From the NCBI RefSeq assembly GCF_019423705.1, contig NZ_JAHZAX010000010.1, forward strand, positions 9,485 through 73,484: a stretch of 64,000 bases of DNA, given 5' to 3'. Position numbers and translations under genes: made by a program. The notes under the pieces are model-generated. The model was not told the origin of the DNA, ran no database searches, and saw only the letters and a list, made by a program, of their open reading frames with translations. This DNA is from Ruminococcus sp. (GTDB taxonomy: Bacteria > Bacillota > Clostridia > Oscillospirales > Ruminococcaceae). Positions 7,766-14,681 of this stretch are shown piece after piece (position 1 is the first letter of the stretch; each line of letters starts with the position of its first letter).

Positions 7766-7946
7766 AAGGTTGTTAAACCTTCAACTTCTTCCCCTATACA
7801 AGTAAGAGCAAACTCTACATAAAATTTGTTACGAATTTGTTCAAGCCTACAAACTTTATGAATTAAGGGTTGTCAAAACGGCGACTCCTTTCCGTATACA
7901 AGTGAGAGCAAACTCTATAAATAATCTGTTCTGACTTTGTGCAAGC
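7766..7946 (+). repeat. Two diverged tandem copies, 100-bp period
   Basis: About 81 bp at 7766-7846 recur at 7866-7946. The best conserved part is TATACAAGTRAGAGCAAACT (7795 and 7895), followed by a shared TTTGTKCAAGC. No ORF runs through. They could be regulator or replication/transfer protein sites, or paired RNA elements. The rest of 7680-8330 shows no supportable gene. Confidence 0.65.
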
Positions 7947-8336
7947 ATATGAAATAAAAAAAATCCTTTGTAAAAAAGTTGTAGAAACGCAAAAACATTG
8001 CTAGTAAGTAGCAGAGAGAGCTGATTATCATAACAGTAGTCGAGTTAGCTAAAATACAATTCAGAAAACTGTGCAGGTATACAAATATTTTTCACACACG
8101 CATAAAAAAGTATTTTTCATCGGCTACAGGGTGAACGGACAAAAAGAATCTTGACAATTAAATCCCACGCAGGAGAGATATCAAGCGGCGAAGTACAGCA
8201 AAGATCGTGCAGGAGGAGCAGGAGCGTACCAAGCATGGAAAAACGTCCTTAAATCAAACAAGGCTTTCTGACAGGAACTGTACTGTTGTGGGGCAGAAGA
8301 AAAAAATAAAAATGAAAAAACGAAAGGAAGATGCAT

Positions 8337-8651
8337 ATGAAAACCGTCAACAATAAATTCTACAGAAGATATATTGAACCGACATTTCCGGCAGCAATAT
8401 ACGATGACATCACACCTCAGGAGTTCATGGTGATGACTGTACTTTACAGCGACTACGATTACGATGAAAAGTGTGCGACGGTAAGTCGCAGAGATATTGC
8501 CCAGACCTGTAATATGTCCGTGAGAAACATCGACCGCATACTTAGTCAGCTTGTAAAGAAAGATCTCATAAGAGTGCAGAAACGTTATGCGCCAAGCGGC
8601 AGGCAGATAGAAAATTCCTACAAGCTGATATATCGTGATTACAGATCATGA
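8337..8651 (+). CDS. Winged-helix DNA-binding protein of the mobile element
   Basis: This 104-residue protein starts at ATG 8337, with AAAGGAAG 8 nt upstream; an ATG at 8331 is too close to that site. The centre (ATVSRRDIAQTCNMSVRNID, then ILSQLVKKDLIRVQKR) is a clear helix-turn-helix with recognition helix followed by a wing, like replication-initiator N-terminal or phage regulator domains. It is probably a regulator or truncated replication-type protein of the element. A terminator follows at 8780. Confidence 0.7.
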   Translation: MKTVNNKFYRRYIEPTFPAAIYDDITPQEFMVMTVLYSDYDYDEKCATVSRRDIAQTCNMSVRNIDRILSQLVKKDLIRVQKRYAPSGRQIENSYKLIYRDYRS

Positions 8652-8779
8652 ATTGCGATACCCTCTGTGTCACTGTGCTATACCTTTAAGGATTAATACT
8701 AACTAATATTAATAATGGCAGAAGAAAGAATGATATGAAGTTATCAAAGATTGATTGATGATGCATGACGAATAGAATC

Positions 8780-8818
8780 GGCGGATTGATTTGCTGATTA
8801 ACAGTCCGCCTTTTCTCT
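8780..8818 (+). terminator. Rho-independent terminator
   Basis: GGCGGA and TCCGCC enclose a 19-nt loop and are followed by TTTTCTCTTTT. It closes the transcript of the winged-helix gene. Confidence 0.75.
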
Positions 8819-8876
8819 TTTGCAAATTAAAAAGGAGATGTGCAAAAGAGAAAAAAGTGTAATTAATTTAATCGCA

Positions 8877-8978
8877 ACATAACGGCGATTTGTGCCCTCC
8901 TAGCTCGCACTAGAGTAAACAACCACCGTAAACGGTATAAGCCCACACAAGCGATTTGTGAGCGGTTTACGAGGTGAT
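8877..8978 (+). ncRNA. Structured non-coding segment, copy 2
   Basis: It shares the TAACGG-GAT-TTGT start, the CTCGCA-TAGAGTAAACA core (8904-8921) and TACGAGG end with the copy at 7369. CACAA/TTGTG (8946-8960) and GTAAAC/GTTTAC (8928 with 8965) can pair. It lies 340 bp before the ribbon-helix-helix gene, whereas copy 1 lies upstream of the winged-helix gene. Function unknown. Confidence 0.45.
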
Positions 8979-9095
8979 AAACGAGAGGTTCGGAAATCAG
9001 TTAAAAAGCACATCGGAAACCGGATATGTTGGTTATGAACAAATTTCCGATTTGCCGCATGACGATGAAAGTGAAATATTTCATTGCAGGTTAAA

Positions 9096-9149
9096 GTCAT
9101 GGCGTCTGAAGCCGCCATGACCCTCACAGCGGACAGCAAAGCTGACCGC
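9096..9149 (+). promoter_or_regulatory. Double hairpin in the leader of the ribbon-helix-helix gene
   Basis: GTCATGGCG pairs perfectly with CGCCATGAC (9096-9121), followed 7 bp later by GCGGACAGC-AAA-GCTGACCGC (9129-9149). The rest of 8980-9316 has no supportable gene. The structures may belong to a long 5' leader or be element-specific binding sites. Confidence 0.4.
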
Positions 9150-9316
9150 AAATATGCCGTAAATACGCAGTTTTCGCATTGGTCTTGTGTATATTTTAGG
9201 CAGTCGCCTCATGGAGTCAAAATACGGCTTTTTACGAAAATCAGGGGTCGTAAGTGCAGAAATGTGCGTAAAAGCAGCATATTTTCAGGAGTCGTGAGAA
9301 AAAAGGGAGTGGATTT

Positions 9317-9712
9317 ATGGCAAAAGAAAAAATGGCTGTATATTTTCAGCCGGAAACAATTAAGAAGATCGAACAGGAGTATAAAGAGGATAATTGTGCC
9401 TCGAAAACAGAATTTATTGAGAAAGCCGTGAAGTTTTACATCGGCTACCTTCGTCAGCAGGAAGAGGTAAACTACCTCTCCCCACTGATTACGGAAACGG
9501 TCAAGGCACAGATAAAAGGTACAGAACAGCGGCTTGCCCGTCTGCTTTTCAAAGTCGCAGTGGAGCTTGGAAAGCTGTCGCATATGACTGCGGCGATAAA
9601 TGATGTTGATGATGAAACATTGCAAAGTCTGCACGCTATGTGCGTAAACGAAGTACGGAAGATCAATGGAATTATCGATTACGAGGATGCTGTGCAGTAT
9701 CAAAGAGATTAA
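9317..9712 (+). CDS. Ribbon-helix-helix protein of the mobile element
   Basis: The 131-residue protein starts with a short strand (KMAVYFQP) and two helices (ETIKKIEQEYKED, then SKTEFIEKAVKFYIGYL), the layout of CopG/Arc-type ribbon-helix-helix DNA binders. The remaining 80 residues are helical and may dimerise or bind a partner. Such proteins regulate plasmid and integrative-element functions. AAAAGGGAG precedes the ATG. It heads the run of small ORFs leading to the recombinase. Confidence 0.7.
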   Translation: MAKEKMAVYFQPETIKKIEQEYKEDNCASKTEFIEKAVKFYIGYLRQQEEVNYLSPLITETVKAQIKGTEQRLARLLFKVAVELGKLSHMTAAINDVDDETLQSLHAMCVNEVRKINGIIDYEDAVQYQRD

Positions 9713-9827
9713 ATCAGAGGTGCCAAGAAAACAGTATGTGATTTTTATTGATACTGCTACAAGTAAAGAGAAAAATTTGGTTGCAGTTGGTGATTACATT
9801 GCGGCTGAAAAAATAGTAAAATTGTAG
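9687..9827 (+). CDS. Small ORF between the RHH gene and the recombinase
   Basis: A 46-codon frame begins at ATG 9687 inside the end of the ribbon-helix-helix gene (KQYVIFIDTATSKEKNL, then VAVGDYIAAEKIVKL). Small proteins of this type occur in clostridial integrative elements. The overlapping start suggests coupled translation, but no independent ribosome site is clear. Confidence 0.35.
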   Translation: MLCSIKEIKSEVPRKQYVIFIDTATSKEKNLVAVGDYIAAEKIVKL

Positions 9828-9842
9828 TACGGAGGTAACTTA

Positions 9843-9971
9843 TTGAAGATCGAATTTGAGTATGAGGTAAGGCTGATGATCGAAATTCTCTTTGAAAAAG
9901 GCTTGATAAATCAGCCTACATACCTCAACATTATCAGAAATTTTGACAATCAAAAGCAAAAGAGTGCATGA
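9843..9971 (+). CDS. 42-residue SHOCT-like small protein
   Basis: A TTG start at 9843 follows a strong GGAGGTAAC. The peptide (EVRLMIEILFEKGLINQPTY, then LNIIRNFD) has the helix, KGLI turn, helix pattern of the short SHOCT-type proteins often encoded just before recombinases in Clostridia. It precedes the recombinase by 22 bp and is likely in the same transcript. Confidence 0.5.
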   Translation: MKIEFEYEVRLMIEILFEKGLINQPTYLNIIRNFDNQKQKSA

Positions 9972-9993
9972 CTTTGAAAGGACAGGTGACTGA

Positions 9994-11793
9994 ATGTACA
10001 CAACATTAAAGCCAGACAGGAACAGACAACGAACGGTTGTGTTTTACGGACGAGTATCCACCGAGCACGAGGCTCAGATCTCCGCTCTGGAAAATCAGCT
10101 TCAATGGTATGACGATCAAGCTAAACAGCACAAGAACTGGAACGTGATAGACAAGTATATTGACGAAGGAATTACGGGAACGCAGGCTAAGAAAAGACCG
10201 TCGTTCCTGCAAATGATCGAGGACGCACGGCAAGGAAAATTCGATCTTATAGTTACAAGAGAGGTATGTCGATTCGCACGAAATACGGTTGACACGCTGA
10301 CGTTTACTCGTGAGCTAAAGAACTTGGGTATTGAGGTTTACTTTGTTGAGGACAACATCTGGACAATGGACGGTGACGGAGAACTCAGACTTACGCTTAT
10401 GGCTACTCTTGCACAGGACGAGAGTAGAAAAATTTCTGAGCGAGTTCGTGCGGGACAATATATCAGCCGCGAGAACGGTGTGCTATACGGGAACGGAAAT
10501 ATTCTTGGGTACGACCGAGTCGGCTCAACCTATGTGATCAATCCGGAGCAGGCGGAAACGGTGACGATAATATATGATTACTATCTGCACGGCTACGGAA
10601 TAAAGAAGATCGTCAACGAGCTATATCGCCTTGAACGCAGGGACTCATCGGGTAACGTCAAGTGGGACGTCTCAAAGGTAAACAGAATACTGAAGAACGC
10701 AACCTACAAGGGCTATATCGGGTACAATAAATCAAGTACCAATAACTATCTGGAGCAAAAGAGGAAAAACAATTATGACACCTCAACCTACGTTTATCAC
10801 AAGGGTGATTTCGAGCCGATCATCAGCGAAGCACAGTGGGACGAGTGCGCACGGATTATGAAATCACGCTGTCAGGTGCTAAAGAACAGTATGGGTAAGG
10901 ATAAGAAGTTCGGACATAATCCGTCCGCCGACCCTTGGCTGAACAAACTGAAATGCCATTGCGGTTCGGGATTTAAAAAGTACAAATGGCGGACGAACAA
11001 GAAAGACGGCAAGGAGGTTTATGGTTATTCCTGCTATCGTCGCAGTCAGTCGGTCAGTCCACGTTATCTGTCAAATCACGGGATTGAGGCGGATGGTGTG
11101 TGCGATATAAAAGGCATTTGTCAATGGAAACTTGAAATGATGGCGGACAAGATTTTGGGTGAGGTGCTTGCGGACAGATATGAGATCATTGAAAGGGTGC
11201 TTGACTTGATCAACAAGCACTGCATGGACGGAACCGATTCGTTGCAGAAAAACGCCTATATTATCAAATCCAAAATTGAAAAACTTGAAGCGAAAATACG
11301 CAAGCTGGTTGATATGTATGTCGAGGGAGATATTGAAAAGGACGAATACCGAACGGCCCGAGCTGATTCAGAAAATGAGCTTGAGTGTTTAAAAGCGGAG
11401 CTTAAAAGGAACGACACAGCTGATACGGTCAGCGGAAACTGCATAGACACGGAGCGTATTCGCAGAACTCTTGATGAGATACTTTCTGCTGACAACGGTC
11501 ACATCAACGATGAAATTATTAGCAAATTGGTATCGAGAATTACGCCGGTTGACAATACAAATTTTGAATGGATAATCAATCTCGGCGAGGAGAAAAGTGA
11601 AAAAATACGTTGTACGCTCACAGGCAGAAAAAACTCTGCTGAGCTTACGATTGGTGACGGCGAAAGCTGTCACTTTACATACTGGTTGATAAATCTACTT
11701 GGTTTAAACGGTGAAATTGTCATAAAAGCTCGTGCAGGTGAGCTGCTGCTCAGGCTGCTATTGCTGACAAGAAGTAATTCTTGCAGAGTTTAG
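9994..11793 (+). CDS. Large serine recombinase (site-specific integrase)
   Basis: This 599-residue protein has the resolvase catalytic domain at its front (FYGRVSTEHEAQ with nucleophile Ser22; the downstream RFARN and later arginines), a recombinase domain (about 165-300), a zinc ribbon (CHCGSG, then YSCYRR and CDIKG), and a coiled coil (about 410-480). This is the full architecture and normal length of large serine integrases such as those of clostridial transposable elements. It would integrate and excise the surrounding element. A strong terminator follows at 11820. Confidence 0.93.
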   Translation: MYTTLKPDRNRQRTVVFYGRVSTEHEAQISALENQLQWYDDQAKQHKNWNVIDKYIDEGITGTQAKKRPSFLQMIEDARQGKFDLIVTREVCRFARNTVDTLTFTRELKNLGIEVYFVEDNIWTMDGDGELRLTLMATLAQDESRKISERVRAGQYISRENGVLYGNGNILGYDRVGSTYVINPEQAETVTIIYDYYLHGYGIKKIVNELYRLERRDSSGNVKWDVSKVNRILKNATYKGYIGYNKSSTNNYLEQKRKNNYDTSTYVYHKGDFEPIISEAQWDECARIMKSRCQVLKNSMGKDKKFGHNPSADPWLNKLKCHCGSGFKKYKWRTNKKDGKEVYGYSCYRRSQSVSPRYLSNHGIEADGVCDIKGICQWKLEMMADKILGEVLADRYEIIERVLDLINKHCMDGTDSLQKNAYIIKSKIEKLEAKIRKLVDMYVEGDIEKDEYRTARADSENELECLKAELKRNDTADTVSGNCIDTERIRRTLDEILSADNGHINDEIISKLVSRITPVDNTNFEWIINLGEEKSEKIRCTLTGRKNSAELTIGDGESCHFTYWLINLLGLNGEIVIKARAGELLLRLLLLTRSNSCRV

Positions 11794-11819
11794 CCACTTT
11801 GGATAAATTGTGATATTTT

Positions 11820-11855
11820 CACCCCGTATCTTTATGGTACGGGGTGTTTTTTTTC
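11820..11855 (+). terminator. Rho-independent terminator of the recombinase gene
   Basis: CACCCCGTA and TACGGGGTG enclose an 8- to 9-nt loop and run into eight Ts. Confidence 0.9.
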
Positions 11856-11876
11856 TGTTTAATTGGGCAAAAAAGT

Positions 11877-11904
11877 GCGCACCAAGGGAAGTTGGTGCGC
11901 TTTT
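11877..11904. terminator. Terminator between converging units
   Basis: GCGCACCAA/TTGGTGCGC encloses a 6-nt loop. TTTT follows on the plus side and ACTTTTTTG on the minus side, so it serves mainly the leftward kinase/zinc-ribbon operon. Confidence 0.8.
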
Positions 11905-11912
11905 CTATGCAA

Positions 11913-12908
11913 TTATTTCATCAGCCAAATTTCACAGGCGTATTTTGAATACTGGATATTGCTCTGTCGTGTGGTGGTTTTGTAAATGTTGGTGCCTATG
12001 TATTTGTAGTCCAGTCTTTGGTTATACAGGGTCAGAAAGCCTTCTTCGTCGCTGAAATGGAGGTTCGAGAGGTCGACATTTTTGGCATAATCATAGGCTT
12101 TGTCATAGCTTTCGAAGTCAAGATCAAGCAGTATAACTCTCACAAGTTCGGTATTGGAAGGGAGGCCTACGTTGCCAAGGTTGCTTTTGAGCTTATCGAG
12201 TGAGATCTCGTCCCAATAGATGTTGCCGCCAACGCTCTCGTCGGTGCAAAGTGTGTCGAGGCTTTGTGATAGCAGGTCGTCAAGCTGGCCGCAGGCTCTT
12301 AGGGTGGAATAGCCTTTGCTTGAGCGCTTCTGATTTACTTTGTCGACGAGATAATTGCTCAGATCGTTTGCGCCGTCGGCGGAATAGTACCATTCTTCGC
12401 TGGTGACTTGATCTTGATCATCGTCGGTGTTATCGTAATTTTCGACAGGCTGGTCGTTGTTGTCGGCATATACCTGCGGGGCTGTGGCTGCGGTTTCGGT
12501 GGCAGCGGTGGTGGTAGTTTGTGTCGTGGCGGCGGCGCTGCCTGTTGCGGCGTTTGCAAGTCCGGCTGCTATTTTGTCGATATCGTCGGCATTTGGGGCA
12601 GGTGGCAGGGTGGTCGTTTGGGTGGGCGTATCGGACTTTGGAGCGACTGTTGTGATGACAGTCGGGGTGACTGTGACCACCTGTACGTTTGGGGTGTTAT
12701 CGCTTGAAGCGTTTGCGTAATTTGTGGCAACGAACACGGCGGAAGCGGCGGTCATTGCGGCGGCAGCGCAGGCTATTTTTGCGGTCTTTGGCTTTGGTAT
12801 ACGCACGTCGAATGGGATATTTTCACGGGTGTTCTGCTCACACATACAATTGAAGCAGAATGTTGAATCATCGTGGAGTGGGTTTCCGCAGTTTTCACAG
12901 GGCCTCAT
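11913..12908 (-). CDS. Zinc-ribbon membrane protein with Thr/Ala-rich linker, partner of the kinase
   Basis: The 331-residue protein starts at 12908 (AAAGGAGG upstream), overlapping the kinase stop as ATGA. An N-terminal zinc ribbon (CENCGNPL ... CFNCMC) is followed by one membrane helix (about 45-65), a long Thr/Ala/Pro-rich stretch (75-175) and an outside domain of about 150 residues. The outside domain has a VDKVNQKRSSKG-type helix and ends YIGTNIY...CEIWLMK, faintly like a CAP domain lacking obvious catalytic residues. A cytoplasmic zinc ribbon and an outside sensor in tight linkage with a kinase suggest a signalling pair; that role is inferred. Confidence 0.65.
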   Translation of the reverse strand: MRPCENCGNPLHDDSTFCFNCMCEQNTRENIPFDVRIPKPKTAKIACAAAAMTAASAVFVATNYANASSDNTPNVQVVTVTPTVITTVAPKSDTPTQTTTLPPAPNADDIDKIAAGLANAATGSAAATTQTTTTAATETAATAPQVYADNNDQPVENYDNTDDDQDQVTSEEWYYSADGANDLSNYLVDKVNQKRSSKGYSTLRACGQLDDLLSQSLDTLCTDESVGGNIYWDEISLDKLKSNLGNVGLPSNTELVRVILLDLDFESYDKAYDYAKNVDLSNLHFSDEEGFLTLYNQRLDYKYIGTNIYKTTTRQSNIQYSKYACEIWLMK

Positions 12909-13696
12909 TTTTTCAGCCTCCTTTGAGCTTTTTTCAGGGCTATGTACAGTTCTTTGGCGGAGCTGTAACGGTCGGTGGGGTTTATGGAAAGGCACTTCGT
13001 AAGCAGCTTTGAAAGGTGTTTATTTTCGCAGAGCTTGACGGAGGGGTGCTCTCGGGTGAGCATATAATTGAGCAGGACGCTCAGCGAATAGAGGTCGGAG
13101 CGGACGTCGGACTGGCTGAAGCCGTACTGCTCGGGGGCGGCAAAGCCTATCGTGCCAAGGGTGGAAGTATCGGTGGTTTTGTTGCTTTTATAAATTTTAG
13201 CTATATCAAAGTCGATAATCTTGACATTATTGTCATTGCATATTATAATATTATCAGGCTTTATATCACGATGAATGATACCGCAGCTATGAAGTGCGTC
13301 AAGTCCGACGCATATGCGGCAGGCTGTTTCGACGGCTTCATACTCGCTCATATCACGGCTTCCCATTACTTCGGCGATGTTCATTCCGTCGCAGTATTCC
13401 TCGTATATGACGTAGCCTTCGTCGTATTCGGAGACTTCCAAGATACGGCAGAGGTTGGGGCAGCTTATGGTGGCGAGCTTTTTATAGACGGCGATATCCG
13501 CTGGTTTGAACATAACGTGGCGGACGATCTTTGCGCCGGAGCTGTTTTCAAGGACAGTCTTTTCGTGGCGGCTGTTGCGGAAAAGATAATTTTTGCAGTC
13601 GAACAGCTTTTCTATTTGAGTCTGCTCATAGTTATAAAGGCTGTAATTATTTTCAGTTTTTTCAGTTTTATCGGTCAGTTTAGTCGATAATGACAT
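12905..13696 (-). CDS. Ser/Thr protein kinase (Hanks type, DFD variant)
   Basis: I start the 263-residue protein at 13696, where GGAG lies 7-8 nt upstream. Kinase motifs are HRDIKPDN (catalytic loop), IDFDIAK (DFG replaced by DFD), APEQYG and SDLYSL. The front lobe has no clear glycine-rich loop, so ATP binding may be unusual. It lacks PASTA repeats and any membrane helix, unlike PrkC. It is divergent from an HTH gene 65 bp away and overlaps the zinc-ribbon membrane protein. It may phosphorylate the HTH protein, which is inferred only from the pairing. Confidence 0.88.
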   Translation of the reverse strand: MSLSTKLTDKTEKTENNYSLYNYEQTQIEKLFDCKNYLFRNSRHEKTVLENSSGAKIVRHVMFKPADIAVYKKLATISCPNLCRILEVSEYDEGYVIYEEYCDGMNIAEVMGSRDMSEYEAVETACRICVGLDALHSCGIIHRDIKPDNIIICNDNNVKIIDFDIAKIYKSNKTTDTSTLGTIGFAAPEQYGFSQSDVRSDLYSLSVLLNYMLTREHPSVKLCENKHLSKLLTKCLSINPTDRYSSAKELYIALKKAQRRLKK

Positions 13697-13761
13697 TGCG
13701 GCATCTCCAATTGTGATATTAGTGATATAAGAATATTGATGATATAGAGGTTGAGGTTGAT

Positions 13762-14199
13762 TTGAGAAGAAGTTTAACAAGTAAATCCACAGATGAGCTT
13801 ATGGACGAGCTTAAAAGCGGAGAAAGCCTGGACTGCTTTCTTGAGAAAAACAGCAGCGCACTTGATAGGCAGACGTTCGCCGATTATCTTAAGAAACTTA
13901 TGAAAAGGCAAAATACCAACAAGAAGGAAGTTATAAAAAATTCGCTGGTAAACGAGATATACTGCTATCAGATATTTGCAGGGTCGAGAATGCCCACAAA
14001 GGACAAGATCATTGCGATCGCTTTGGCGTTGCAGCTTGATCTTGACGAGACACAGCGTTTGCTGAGCCTTGGGGGAGCGGCGGCGCTTTATCCGAAAAAC
14101 AGCCGTGACTGCGTGCTGATAAATGCGATAAACACTCATAGCAGCGTTTCAGAGCTAAACAGGGAGCTTTTTGAGCGGCATATGGATTGTTTGAAATAG
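13762..14199 (+). CDS. HTH (XRE-like) regulator divergent from the kinase
   Basis: The 145-residue protein starts at TTG 13762 with GAGGTTGAGGT upstream. Residues 40-105 (FADYLKKLMKRQNTNKKEVI ... YQIFAGSRMPTKDKIIAIAL ... DETQRLL) form an XRE-type helix-turn-helix. The 65-bp gap to the kinase gene holds the divergent promoters. HTH genes placed next to kinase genes with no other partner suggest phospho-control of transcription; this is inferred. Confidence 0.7.
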   Translation: MRRSLTSKSTDELMDELKSGESLDCFLEKNSSALDRQTFADYLKKLMKRQNTNKKEVIKNSLVNEIYCYQIFAGSRMPTKDKIIAIALALQLDLDETQRLLSLGGAAALYPKNSRDCVLINAINTHSSVSELNRELFERHMDCLK

Positions 14200-14204
14200 T
14201 CCGG

Positions 14205-14471
14205 TCATTCGGCGTTGTTTTCGATACCGTTTTTCTCGAGCCAATGGGCGGCATAGGAGCAGGTAGCTGTCACTTTGCCGCCACGGCTTTTTATTTCATT
14301 GACAGCCATTTGCACCAGTTTTGAGGCAACGCCCTGACCTCTGAGGGAGTCGTCAACAAAGGTATGGTCGATACAGAAAGTATTGACGCTTCTTTCGGGG
14401 AAAGTTATCTCGGCGAGGACTTTATCGCCTTGTGCGGAATATATACGTTCAAATTCGGTAATGAATATCAT
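14205..14471 (-). CDS. Small GNAT acetyltransferase
   Basis: This 88-residue protein has AAGGAGC before its start. It matches the short YjdJ/Gcn5-like group: beta strands, then DDSLRGQGVASKLVQMAV with the acetyl-CoA loop RGQGVA, and a closing HWLEKNGIE. Substrate unknown. It converges with the HTH gene (5 bp apart). Confidence 0.85.
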   Translation of the reverse strand: MIFITEFERIYSAQGDKVLAEITFPERSVNTFCIDHTFVDDSLRGQGVASKLVQMAVNEIKSRGGKVTATCSYAAHWLEKNGIENNAE

Positions 14472-14567
14472 ATTTTTGCTCCTTTTTGGGGTATGGGCAG
14501 CGCTTATTTTGGCGGCTGTCCTTTTTTGTATTATTATACATTATTATAGCACATATTGTTTTATTTA

Positions 14568-14610
14568 TCAAGTTTTTTTGAAGGGGCAAAGCCCCTTCAA
14601 AAAAACTTGA
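14568..14610. terminator. Perfect 19-bp inverted repeat
   Basis: Arms of 19 bp starting TCAAGTTTTTTTG flank a 5-nt loop. The run of A/T next to the GC core allows termination in either direction. The right arm overlaps the metG -35 box, so the hairpin and promoter share sequence. Confidence 0.7.
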
Positions 14611-14635
14611 CGAGTGTGTTAAAAAGTAGTATAAT
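14607..14635 (+). promoter_or_regulatory. metG promoter
   Basis: TTGACG (14607), 17-bp spacer, TATAAT (14630). Start of transcription would be near 14642, 40 bp before the ATG, which leaves no room for a T-box leader. Confidence 0.85.
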
Positions 14636-14681
14636 AGATATGATATTTATTATACTACTTTAATTTACGGAGGCTTTATTT

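Larger units (their letters stand above)
7190..11860 (+). mobile_element. Probable small integrated element driven by a large serine recombinase
   Basis: The stretch combines long non-coding structured DNA, a winged-helix protein, a ribbon-helix-helix protein, two tiny ORFs and a large serine recombinase at the right end with a terminator. That layout fits a small integrative/mobilisable element, or the decayed end of one. No transfer genes are present and no attachment-site repeat could be fixed by eye, so the ends given are approximate. Confidence 0.5.

Noticed and set aside
7766..7946. CRISPR array
   Set aside because: Only two diverged units with 100-bp period and no identical short repeats or cas genes.
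13016..13690. Rightward 224-codon frame
   Set aside because: Antisense to the Ser/Thr kinase, whose motifs are clear; composition is that of a shadow frame.
14642..14681. T-box leader before metG
   Set aside because: The promoter leaves only about 40 nt of leader, too short for a T-box.
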